Assembly: GCA_030017825.1 (NCBI GenBank)
Contig: JASEGW010000017.1
Location: 1-18,700, forward strand
Length of the DNA: 18,700 bases
From: a bacterium
GTDB taxonomy: Bacteria > UBA9089 > JAHJRX01
Reading direction: 5' to 3'
Positions 1 to 7,231 of the stretch are shown piece by piece. The notes under the pieces are model-generated. The model was not told the DNA's origin and searched no databases. It saw only the letters and a list, made by a program, of their open reading frames with translations. Each line of letters opens with the position of its first letter. The first letter of the stretch is position 1. The position numbers and the translations under genes are program-made.

Positions 1-53
1 TGTAGTGTTTATAGGGGTCTTCGGGATTTAACCCCTCGCAAGTGTTAAAGATT

Positions 54-116
54 AGTCTAAGGGTTAATATTTTTGAGCATTAATTGAAATTAGGAAAATA
101 TCTAATTTTTAAAGAA
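54..116. repeat. Family C inverted-repeat element, diverged copy
   Basis: Positions 54-75 match the left end of the family C copy at 9879-9941 in 21 of 22 bases (AGTCTAAGGGTTAATATTTT and on). The right half is only loosely similar, so the right boundary is a guess. It lies in the 218-bp gene-free stretch downstream of pilC. Nothing else supportable is seen in 1-218 apart from a weak 5-bp hairpin at 14-35. Confidence 0.45.
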
Positions 117-218
117 ATAAGAAGAAATTTTGTTTGAGATGGAATACTAAGGTATTTTGAGGATATGTATTATTTTCGTTTTCTGTCTTCTGATTTCCAT
201 AACCTTTAACATAACTTA

Positions 219-1439
219 TTATTTAATAAGACCGCTTAAAGAGAATATAGGTAGGAACATAGCAATAAGTATTCCTCCTACTACTATTCCTAAGAAGAGA
301 ATTAATACAGGTTCAATTAATGATGACATAGTAGCAATTGTAGCATTTGACTCTCTATCATAAAAATCGCTTATCTTGTTTAGCATATCATCTAAAGAGC
401 CAGTTTCTTCTCCTATAGCAATCATCTGGACTACCATAGGGGGAAAAGCTCCACTTTTCTTTAAAGGATCGGCAATACGCTCTCCTTCTCTTATGGAAAT
501 TCGGGATTCCATGACAGCTCCTTCAATCACCTTGTTGTCGCATGTTTTTCCAGCTACTTCTAAAGATTCTAAAATAGAAACACCGCTCTTCACCAAGCTT
601 CCTAATGTTCGTGAAAACTTAGCAATAGCTATTTTTCTAATCAAATCCCCAATAACTGGTACTTTCAAAACAAGCCCATCTATTACAAATGCTCCCTTTT
701 CTGTCCTTTTCAGCATAAAAATTGCCCATATGATACCAATTAAGCAAATAATCATGTAGATAATATTGTCTTTTACAAATTCCCCCATGCTAATAACCAT
801 TAAAGTTAACGGAGGCAAAGTTCCTCCAAAACTTTCAAAGGTTTCTTTGAATCTAGGAACTACAAAACCTAATAAAAAACTAACAATAACTCCAGCTATA
901 ACAAGCACTGTAGTAGGATAAACCATAGCACTTCTTACTTTTTTTCTTAAATCATCTATAAATTCATAATAAGCAGCTAACCTTAATAATATTTCATCTA
1001 AAATACCACCTAACTCTCCTGACCTAATCATACTTACATATAAATGAGAAAACACCTTTGGATGCTTGGCTAAAGCTTCAGAAATAGTTGACCCTTTCTC
1101 AATATCAGAACAAACATTGATAATAGTAGGCTTAAATCTCTTATCTTTTTCTTCTTCAATTAAAATACTTAAACTTTGGACAATAGGAATACCAGCGTTT
1201 ACTAAAGTTGCTAACTGTCTATTAAAAATCACCAAAGTCTTAAGACCAACCCTTGCTCCACCTTTCCTAGCTAATTTCCCTAAAATAAAGGGTTCCTTAA
1301 CTCCCTTTTTTTTAATATAGAGTACTACATATCTTTTGCGATGTAGATCGATTACTGCTGTTTTCTGATCTGGGGCTTCTATAGTTCCTTTTACTATACT
1401 TTTATCTAATGTTCTTACTTTATATTCAAAAATAGCCAT
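219..1439 (-). CDS. pilC: Type IV pilus inner-membrane platform protein PilC (GspF family)
   Basis: PilC is the polytopic inner-membrane platform that couples the PilB and PilT motor ATPases to pilin assembly and disassembly. The 406 residues match the usual family length. They hold two tandem T2SSF domains, roughly residues 70-195 and 272-398, each with the repeated pattern of a helix containing FxRQLATLVxAGIP or FSRTLGSLVKSGVS followed by an E-(E/L)-G-x-L motif. Hydrophobic segments lie near residues 172-195, 224-243 and 373-398. The start is supported by a GAGGT ribosome site 4 bases upstream of ATG. It is the last of pilB-pilT-pilC, 168 bp after pilT. A GspF of a type II secretion system is the alternative; the adjacent pilT favours a pilus. 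Confidence 0.93.
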   Translation of the reverse strand: MAIFEYKVRTLDKSIVKGTIEAPDQKTAVIDLHRKRYVVLYIKKKGVKEPFILGKLARKGGARVGLKTLVIFNRQLATLVNAGIPIVQSLSILIEEEKDKRFKPTIINVCSDIEKGSTISEALAKHPKVFSHLYVSMIRSGELGGILDEILLRLAAYYEFIDDLRKKVRSAMVYPTTVLVIAGVIVSFLLGFVVPRFKETFESFGGTLPPLTLMVISMGEFVKDNIIYMIICLIGIIWAIFMLKRTEKGAFVIDGLVLKVPVIGDLIRKIAIAKFSRTLGSLVKSGVSILESLEVAGKTCDNKVIEGAVMESRISIREGERIADPLKKSGAFPPMVVQMIAIGEETGSLDDMLNKISDFYDRESNATIATMSSLIEPVLILFLGIVVGGILIAMFLPIFSLSGLIK

Positions 1440-1607
1440 TTTACCTCAAAGAAACTATTTTAAACTAAACTTCAAAAATATACTTAGATTAAGAGAAGTA
1501 GTTAGATGTTAATATTTGTTCTATATTTCTTTCTTACTTCTTGTTCGGCTTATAGTTTTTTAAATAATAATTTACTTTTTCTGTACTTTAAAGAGAGCTC
1601 TCTGACA

Positions 1608-2687
1608 TTATTTTGCTGGAGTTGAATCTACATGCAACATTTTTCTTAAATCATTAGGCTCAGTTGTATGACTCATAGCTTCTTCTTCATTAATCATTTT
1701 ATTAATTACCAACCCATACAAAGACATATTCATGGTATGCATTCCTAATGATCTTCCACTCTGCATAAGAGTATAGGCTTGATGAATCTTATTGTCTCGA
1801 ATAATATTCTTCACCGCAGCATTTACCACTAAAACTTCACAGGCTAATACCCTACCCTTTCCATGGGCATCTACTAACAACTGTTGGCAAATTACTGCTC
1901 TTAACACAAAAGATAATTGAGTTCTTATTTGTTGTTGTTGTTGAGAAGGAAATACATCTATAATTCTATTTATAGACTGAATAGCATCAGGAGTATGTAA
2001 AGTAGCAAATACTAAATGACCTGTTTCAGCTACAGTTAAAGCTGCAGAAATAGTTTCCAAATCGCGCATTTCTCCAATTAGAATTACATCGGGATCTTGA
2101 CGTAAAATATGTCTTAAAGCAGTAGAATAGGATTCTGTATCAGAACCAATTTCTCTTTGGCAAACAATAGAAGATTTATGTCGATGAAGATATTCAATAG
2201 GATCTTCAACGGTAATAATATGGCATCTTCGATCTTCATTAATAAAATTTATCATTGAAGCTAAAGTAGTTGATTTTCCGCTACCTGTAGGACCTGTAAC
2301 TAATACCAATCCATTTGGGTACTGCACAATCTTATTAACTATCTCTGGTAGGTTTAATTCTTTAAAGGTCATAGTTTCGCTGGGAATATTACGTAAAGCA
2401 GCCCCAATAGTACCTCGCTGTTTAAATACATTCATTCTTATTCTACCAACACCTTTTACCCCAAAAGATAAATCTAATTCTCCTTTTTCCTCAAATCTTC
2501 TTTTTTGCTCATCGGTCAAGACGCTATAAACTAAATCCTTGCAAGTATCAGGTAATAATTTTTCTTCATAATCTAAAGTATTTAACACTCCATCTATACG
2601 AAATTGGGGAGGAGTTCCTACTATTAAATGTATATCAGAAGCATCTTTTTCTGACATAATGTATACCATCTCATTTAATTTATACAT
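1608..2687 (-). CDS. pilT: Type IV pilus retraction ATPase PilT
   Basis: PilT is the hexameric cytoplasmic ATPase that powers pilus retraction and twitching. The 359 residues show the PilT N-terminal sequence with SDIHLxxGxPP at about 17-27, Walker A GPTGSGKS at 132-139, the Asp-box region near 161-165, Walker B around DPDVILIGEMRD at 198-209 and a His-box TGHLVFATLHT at 222-232. The C-terminal stretch AAVKNIIRDNK (290-300) is a recognisable variant of the AIRNLIRE motif of retraction ATPases, separating it from PilB. AGAGGT lies 8 bases before the ATG, which supports this start over the Met codons at 7 and 11. The spacer to pilB is 288 bp and contains a family A repeat, so its own promoter is possible. 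Confidence 0.95.
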   Translation of the reverse strand: MYKLNEMVYIMSEKDASDIHLIVGTPPQFRIDGVLNTLDYEEKLLPDTCKDLVYSVLTDEQKRRFEEKGELDLSFGVKGVGRIRMNVFKQRGTIGAALRNIPSETMTFKELNLPEIVNKIVQYPNGLVLVTGPTGSGKSTTLASMINFINEDRRCHIITVEDPIEYLHRHKSSIVCQREIGSDTESYSTALRHILRQDPDVILIGEMRDLETISAALTVAETGHLVFATLHTPDAIQSINRIIDVFPSQQQQQIRTQLSFVLRAVICQQLLVDAHGKGRVLACEVLVVNAAVKNIIRDNKIHQAYTLMQSGRSLGMHTMNMSLYGLVINKMINEEEAMSHTTEPNDLRKMLHVDSTPAK

Positions 2688-2715
2688 TAATACATACCTC
2701 TTTATTTAATTACAA

Positions 2716-2752
2716 GTAACCATTCAGCCACAAAGGCATAAAGACATAAAGA
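2716..2752. repeat. Solo family-A-like end plus three octamer units
   Basis: GTAACCATTCAGC at 2716-2728 is one mismatch from the family A terminus and has no partner of its own. It runs directly into three 8-bp units of consensus CAYAAAGR: CACAAAGG, CATAAAGA, CATAAAGA (2729-2752). The full family A copy begins five bases further on. Confidence 0.6.
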
Positions 2753-2756
2753 TTAT

Positions 2757-2824
2757 GTAACTATTCAGCATAAACTTCGCATTAAGGAAATATGTTGTTA
2801 CATTGAACATTGCTGAATAGTTAC
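2757..2824. mobile_element. Family A MITE-like element, copy A1
   Basis: A 68-bp element with perfect 14-bp terminal inverted repeats, GTAACTATTCAGCA at the left and its complement at the right. It is directly flanked by a perfect 8-bp direct repeat AAGATTAT (2749-2756 and 2825-2832), as expected from transposition. It has no coding capacity. Ends beginning GTAA with 8-bp target duplications are the hallmark of IS66-family elements, so it is probably mobilised in trans by such a transposase; that assignment is inference. It sits between pilT and pilB. Confidence 0.8.
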
Positions 2825-2975
2825 AAGATTATAATATAATCACGCAGATTATGACTTACATGCAGGATAAAATTAAAAAATCTGCCTTTCGTCCTTAAAA
2901 AACCCGTAAATTTGTGTTCTTATTTTCATTTTCTTTCTTCGCGCCTTATCATTTTTGTAGTCTAAATGTTTACAA

Positions 2976-4709
2976 TTACAAAATAACTTCCTCGGTAGTA
3001 ATTCTCATAAGTTCTTCTATGGTAGTAATGCCATTTATCACTTTTCTAGTAGCAGCTTCTCTTAAAGTAAGCATCCCTGCTTTACGAGCACACATTTTTA
3101 GCTCTGAAGAATTGACTCGCTTGGTAATCATTTCTCGAATATTCTCATTAATTTCCATAACTTCAAAGATAGCTATTCTGCCTTTATATCCAATTTTAGA
3201 ACAGCTTTTGCACCCTGCTCCTCGATACAATACTTTTATATCTCTTCCTGCTTCTCCTAACTCTACTAAAACTTCCTTGTTAGGAGTATAAGCTTCCTTA
3301 CATTTAGGACATATTACCCTAATCAATCTTTGAGCTACACACATTACTACTGTAGAAGATATCAAGAAAGGTTCTACTTCCATGTTCATCAACCTTGTAA
3401 TAGCCCCAGGAGCATCATTGGTATGTAGAGTGCTAAATACTAAATGTCCAGTCAAGGCTGCATTAATAGCTACCTCAGCTGTCTCTCTATCTCTTATCTC
3501 ACCCACCATAATAATATCAGGATCTTGTCTTAAAAAAGAGCGGAGTCCACCAGCAAAGTCTAATCCAATGTCAGATCTTACGTTTACTTGGTTAATTCCT
3601 GGTAAAACATATTCTATAGGATCTTCAATAGTCATAACATTTTTATCAATGGAATTTATAAGTTTTAAAGTAGAGTATAAGGTGGTAGTTTTTCCACTAC
3701 CTGTAGGACCTGTAACTAATATAAATCCATAAGGAACGCCAACATTTTTGGTATAGATAGGCAAAACTTCTGGCTCTAATCCTAAAACTGTAATGTCCAT
3801 AGCTAAAGCCGAAGCATCCAATATTCTCATTACAGCTTTTTCTCCAAAAGCTGTAGGTAAAACAGAAATTCTTAAATCTATATCCCTATCATGCAACCTT
3901 ACCTTTGCTCTTCCATCTTGAGGCAGACGCCGTTCTGCAATATCTAAGTGAGACATAATCTTTATACGTGAAATTAATGCATTCTGCAATTGCTTAGGTG
4001 GTGTAGAAACTTCATACAACATACCATCAATACGATAGCGAACTCGCAATATTTTTTCAAAAGGTTCAACATGAACATCGCTAGCTCCACTTCTAATGGC
4101 TTCTGCTATAATATGGTTTACTAAACTTATTACTGGTGCCCCACCGCTTTCAATTACTGATTTACCAATATCCTCTACTTCAACTAACTCCACTTTTTTT
4201 GCTTCAGTATCCTTTAGGATAGTTTTCATTAAATCAGTGCCATAATACTTTTCTATGGCAGTCTCAATCTCGCTCTCTAAGACAATTACTGGCTTTACTT
4301 CATAGCCGGTAAGCATGCTAATATCATCTATGGCAATAATATTTAAAGGATTTGCCATAGCTACAGTTAAAATATTTCCTTCGCGAGCAATAGGAATTAA
4401 TTTTTGACGTTGAATAATATTATCTGGAATACATTTTGCAATCTTAGGATCTATTTCTGAAAGTCCCATCTCAGATAAACTAATAAAAGAAATTCCCAAT
4501 TGAGAAGCTAAGAAGGAAACAATAACTTCTTCTGTAGCAAACCCTAATTTTACTAATACTTTTCCTAATTGCTCACGAGTCTTCTTTTGTTCGTTTAAAG
4601 CAACTTCTAGTTGCTCTTGAGTGATTATCCCCGCATCTACTAACATTTCACCTAAACGATATTTCTTCTTTTTTGGTTGTTGGTCAGGAATATTTGTCAT
4701 GTTTACCAT
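2976..4709 (-). CDS. pilB: Type IV pilus assembly ATPase PilB
   Basis: PilB is the cytoplasmic extension ATPase of the type IV pilus. The 577 residues begin with an MshEN (T2SSE N-terminal) domain at about 17-157 (RLGEMLVDAGIITQEQLEVAL is typical). A second N-terminal ATPase domain follows with SDVHVEP near 210-216. The C-terminal motor has Walker A GPTGSGKT (334-341), Walker B around DPDIIMVGEIRD (397-407) and His box TGHLVFSTLHT (420-430). A zinc-binding tetracysteine is intact: C467, C470, C500, C503. AGAGGT lies 8 bases before the chosen ATG; a second ATG three codons in is possible. It heads pilB-pilT-pilC. A type II secretion GspE is the alternative, less likely next to pilT. Confidence 0.95.
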   Translation of the reverse strand: MVNMTNIPDQQPKKKKYRLGEMLVDAGIITQEQLEVALNEQKKTREQLGKVLVKLGFATEEVIVSFLASQLGISFISLSEMGLSEIDPKIAKCIPDNIIQRQKLIPIAREGNILTVAMANPLNIIAIDDISMLTGYEVKPVIVLESEIETAIEKYYGTDLMKTILKDTEAKKVELVEVEDIGKSVIESGGAPVISLVNHIIAEAIRSGASDVHVEPFEKILRVRYRIDGMLYEVSTPPKQLQNALISRIKIMSHLDIAERRLPQDGRAKVRLHDRDIDLRISVLPTAFGEKAVMRILDASALAMDITVLGLEPEVLPIYTKNVGVPYGFILVTGPTGSGKTTTLYSTLKLINSIDKNVMTIEDPIEYVLPGINQVNVRSDIGLDFAGGLRSFLRQDPDIIMVGEIRDRETAEVAINAALTGHLVFSTLHTNDAPGAITRLMNMEVEPFLISSTVVMCVAQRLIRVICPKCKEAYTPNKEVLVELGEAGRDIKVLYRGAGCKSCSKIGYKGRIAIFEVMEINENIREMITKRVNSSELKMCARKAGMLTLREAATRKVINGITTIEELMRITTEEVIL

Positions 4710-4955
4710 AATAAATAACCTCTTAATTTAAGCTTTCAGTTATTGTCTTAAGCCTTTTCTCAAGCCAACTAACATTTTACAATTGAATTATTCATCGGTA
4801 TCCTCTGGTAACTCAATATTTCTCTATGAATACCCACAAATGTTACTATCCTCATGAAACATAAATCTAAATTTATAGGAACAGGATTTTCTCTGTCCGA
4901 ATTAGAGTTATAAACTTTCAGCTTACCATAAAACAATAGAAATATACTTCATTTA

Positions 4956-5693
4956 TTATAAAATTCCCCATTCATATTGAATTATAGATGCAACCACTAT
5001 AGCTGCCGTCTCACTTCTTAATACCTGATTGCCCAAAGAAGCTGAAATTATTCCTTGATTTTTTAATAGTTTTATTTCTTCTTTAGAAAAACCACCTTCT
5101 GGCCCTATAAATAAAGATATATTCTTTGTATCCCTCAAATTAACCAAAACCTCTTTTAAGTTTTTTTGTTCTTCCTCCAAAAAAACAATAGTTTTGTCTA
5201 TATTTCCACATTCATTCATCTTTTTTCTTATTAATACCGGACTTTCTATCTTCATCAATCTAGCTCTTCTTGACTGAGAAGCAGAAAATCGGGCTATCTT
5301 TTCCCAATGGGCTACTTTATTTTTTATTTTTTTCTCGTTTAGGTCATACTTTATAGACCTTTCGGTAATTACAGGAACAAATTTGTCTACATTTAATTCA
5401 CTTATTTTTTGAATCAAAAAATCCATTTTAGGATTTTTTAGCAAGCTCTGGTATAAAGTAATTCTATAGTCCAACGGAGGATGAAATATTTCCTTTTTTA
5501 AAGCTACTTTTATTTTACTTGAAGACAGCTCCTTAACCTCTGTTTTGTATTCCCATCCTTTTCCATCTAATACTATTATCTCCTCCCCTTTTTTAACCCT
5601 TAATACATTCTTTAAATAATGGATTTGCTCTGGATGAATAATCTCATAATTCTGTTCTTTAATTTCTGGTATAAATAATCTTTTACGACTCAT
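4956..5693 (-). CDS. rsmE: 16S rRNA (uracil-1498-N3)-methyltransferase RsmE
   Basis: RsmE is a SPOUT-fold methyltransferase that uses S-adenosylmethionine to methylate U1498 of 16S rRNA in the assembled 30S subunit. At 245 residues it has family length. It has the N-terminal PUA-like segment (HYLKNVLRVKKGEEIIVLDG) and the C-terminal SAM-binding knot motifs IGPEGGFSKEE (about 197-207) and LGNQVLRSETAAI (about 222-234). dnaJ-rsmE is a common gene order, but here a strong terminator and a 206-bp gap separate them. A TATAAT box lies only 10 bases before the ATG and no properly spaced ribosome site is seen (AGG touches the ATG), so the mRNA may be almost leaderless. Confidence 0.94.
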   Translation of the reverse strand: MSRKRLFIPEIKEQNYEIIHPEQIHYLKNVLRVKKGEEIIVLDGKGWEYKTEVKELSSSKIKVALKKEIFHPPLDYRITLYQSLLKNPKMDFLIQKISELNVDKFVPVITERSIKYDLNEKKIKNKVAHWEKIARFSASQSRRARLMKIESPVLIRKKMNECGNIDKTIVFLEEEQKNLKEVLVNLRDTKNISLFIGPEGGFSKEEIKLLKNQGIISASLGNQVLRSETAAIVVASIIQYEWGIL

Positions 5694-5703
5694 CCTATAA
5701 AGA

Positions 5704-5732
5704 ATTATACTAATTAATTCTCATTAAAACAA
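5704..5732 (-). promoter_or_regulatory. Candidate sigma-70-type promoter of rsmE
   Basis: On the minus strand a perfect TATAAT (5704-5709) is preceded by exactly 17 bases and a weak -35 TTGTTT (5727-5732, 3 of 6 consensus). Initiation 5-8 bases downstream would leave a leader of about 2-5 bases before the ATG. The upstream terminator after dnaJ makes a separate promoter necessary. Chance TATAAT is frequent in AT-rich spacers. Confidence 0.5.
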
Positions 5733-5791
5733 GTATTTTTAAATATATCTTTAATATTCTCTACAAATTCTCTTCTATATTTAAAATAAAC

Positions 5792-5859
5792 GTAACTATT
5801 CAACATAAACTTCGCACTAAGGAAATATGTTGTTACATTGAACATTGCTGAATAGTTAT
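5792..5859. mobile_element. Family A MITE-like element, copy A2
   Basis: A 68-bp copy in the same orientation as A1, with a few substitutions (CAACA in the left end, final base T instead of C). Flanking octamers AAATAAAC (5784-5791) and AAATCAAC (5860-5867) match in 7 of 8 positions, consistent with an ageing 8-bp target duplication. It lies between the dnaJ terminator and the rsmE promoter. Confidence 0.78.
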
Positions 5860-5871
5860 AAATCAACACAT

Positions 5872-5893
5872 AAAAAAAGGGGCTGTTAGCCCC
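5872..5893 (-). terminator. Intrinsic terminator of the dnaK-dnaJ transcript
   Basis: Reading the minus strand: stem GGGGCT, loop AAC, stem AGCCCC, then seven T residues. The hairpin starts seven bases after the last base of the dnaJ stop codon. This is a textbook rho-independent terminator. Confidence 0.92.
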
Positions 5894-5899
5894 AAATGA

Positions 5900-7033
5900 T
5901 TATCCAAAAGCATCCTTTATTCTATTAAATATACCTTCCTTTACATAAGCAATATCTTCTCCTCTTTTATTAGCAAATTCCCTAAGAAGATTTTTTTCTT
6001 CCTCGCTTAGATTTTTTGGTGTTTCTACTATAACCCTTACATGCTGATCTCCTCTTCCTCCTCCATGAAGATAAGGAATGCCTTTTCCTCTCAATCTAAA
6101 CACCTTATGGGATTGAGTACCAAGAGGAACTTTCATCATAATATTTTTATCATCTAAAGTTGGTATTGATATTTCACAGCCTAAAGCAGCCTGGGTAAAA
6201 GTAATATGAGTTTCACATAAAATATCATTCTCTTCTCTAATAAAAATATTATCTTCTTTTACATTAATTACTACATATAAGTCTCCAGTAGCACCACTTG
6301 CAGCACTCATTTCACCTTCTTTAGGAATCTTTATTCTATTTCCTATATCTACCCCTGCAGGAACTTTAACCATTATAGTGCGCACATTTTTAACTTGTCC
6401 TTTACCATGACAAGTAGAACATGAGGTGCTTATAATTTCACCTTTTCCAGAGCATTGACTACAAGTTCGACTTATACTAAAAAATCCTTGAACATGCCTT
6501 ACTTGGCCCCTACCTTGACACATAGGACAAGTTACCTTTTTAGTACCTGGCTTGGCTCCACTTCCATTACAAGTGCCGCATCTTTCCAAACGAGAAACTT
6601 TAATCTTTTTTTCACATCCAAAAGCTGCTTCTTTTAAATCTAACATTAAATCATACTTTAAGTCTGCGCCACGTCGTGTTCTTCTTTTGCCGCCAAATCC
6701 AAAAATATCTCCAAAGATACCTCCTTCAAAAAAATCTCCTAAAATATCCTCAATATCTGCTTGATGAGTAAAATCCGACCAAGTAAATCCATTTTTGCCA
6801 AATGCTGAAGCTACTCCTTCATGGCCAAATTGATCATAACGAGATCTTTTTTCAGAATCGCTCAATACTTCATAGGCCTCAGCAGCTTCTTTAAATCTTT
6901 CCTCTGCAGAGTTATTTCCTGGGTTAGCATCAGGATGATACTTCTTAGCCAAAGCTCTATAAGCCTTTTTAATTTCATCTGCAGAAGCATTCCTATTAAC
7001 ACCTAATATTTCATAATAATCTTTCTTGGCCAC
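5900..7033 (-). CDS. dnaJ: Chaperone protein DnaJ (type I Hsp40)
   Basis: DnaJ delivers unfolded clients to DnaK and stimulates its ATPase. The 377 residues show all type I parts: a J domain (1-70) with the essential HPD at 33-35, a short Gly/Phe-rich linker (about 75-117), a zinc region with four CxxCxGxG repeats (Cys pairs 152/155, 169/172, 191/194, 205/208) and the C-terminal substrate-binding domains. The start codon is GTG, supported by GAAGGGA about 8 bases upstream and by the conserved KKDYYEILGV opening. It follows dnaK after a 198-bp spacer holding a family B repeat and ends at the strong terminator. Confidence 0.98.
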   Translation of the reverse strand: MAKKDYYEILGVNRNASADEIKKAYRALAKKYHPDANPGNNSAEERFKEAAEAYEVLSDSEKRSRYDQFGHEGVASAFGKNGFTWSDFTHQADIEDILGDFFEGGIFGDIFGFGGKRRTRRGADLKYDLMLDLKEAAFGCEKKIKVSRLERCGTCNGSGAKPGTKKVTCPMCQGRGQVRHVQGFFSISRTCSQCSGKGEIISTSCSTCHGKGQVKNVRTIMVKVPAGVDIGNRIKIPKEGEMSAASGATGDLYVVINVKEDNIFIREENDILCETHITFTQAALGCEISIPTLDDKNIMMKVPLGTQSHKVFRLRGKGIPYLHGGGRGDQHVRVIVETPKNLSEEEKNLLREFANKRGEDIAYVKEGIFNRIKDAFG

Positions 7034-7088
7034 AGCTTTTATCCCTTCTTTTTTTATTCTTAACTTTATACTCTTGGCACCTTTATTT

Positions 7089-7147
7089 AACCTGAGTTCG
7101 ATTTAAACTTAAAATAAAGGAACATATTCTTATGTCGAACTCAGGTT
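7089..7147. repeat. Family B inverted-repeat element, copy B1
   Basis: A 59-bp unit with perfect 13-bp inverted ends, AACCTGAGTTCGA (7089-7101) and TCGAACTCAGGTT (7135-7147); the pairing extends one base outward to 14 bp. The 33-bp interior is shared with copy B2. Transcribed from either strand it would fold into a long hairpin. It occupies the dnaK-dnaJ spacer and could be a small mobile repeat or an RNA processing or attenuation site. No certain target duplication is seen. Confidence 0.75.
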
Positions 7148-7231
7148 ATTTAAGCAATTTTTCGTGCTATATATTTAGAATTTTAAGAATCTGTGCTCGT
7201 CTACATATTCTAAAATGTAATTTTTATTAAG

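Noticed and set aside
14..35. GGGGT/ACCCC hairpin as a possible terminator downstream of pilC
   Set aside because: Only five pairs with a large loop, 184 bases from the stop codon, and no T tract on either side.
1592..1603. AGAGAGCTCTCT palindrome after pilT
   Set aside because: A 12-bp palindrome without loop or T tract; could be chance and supports no function.
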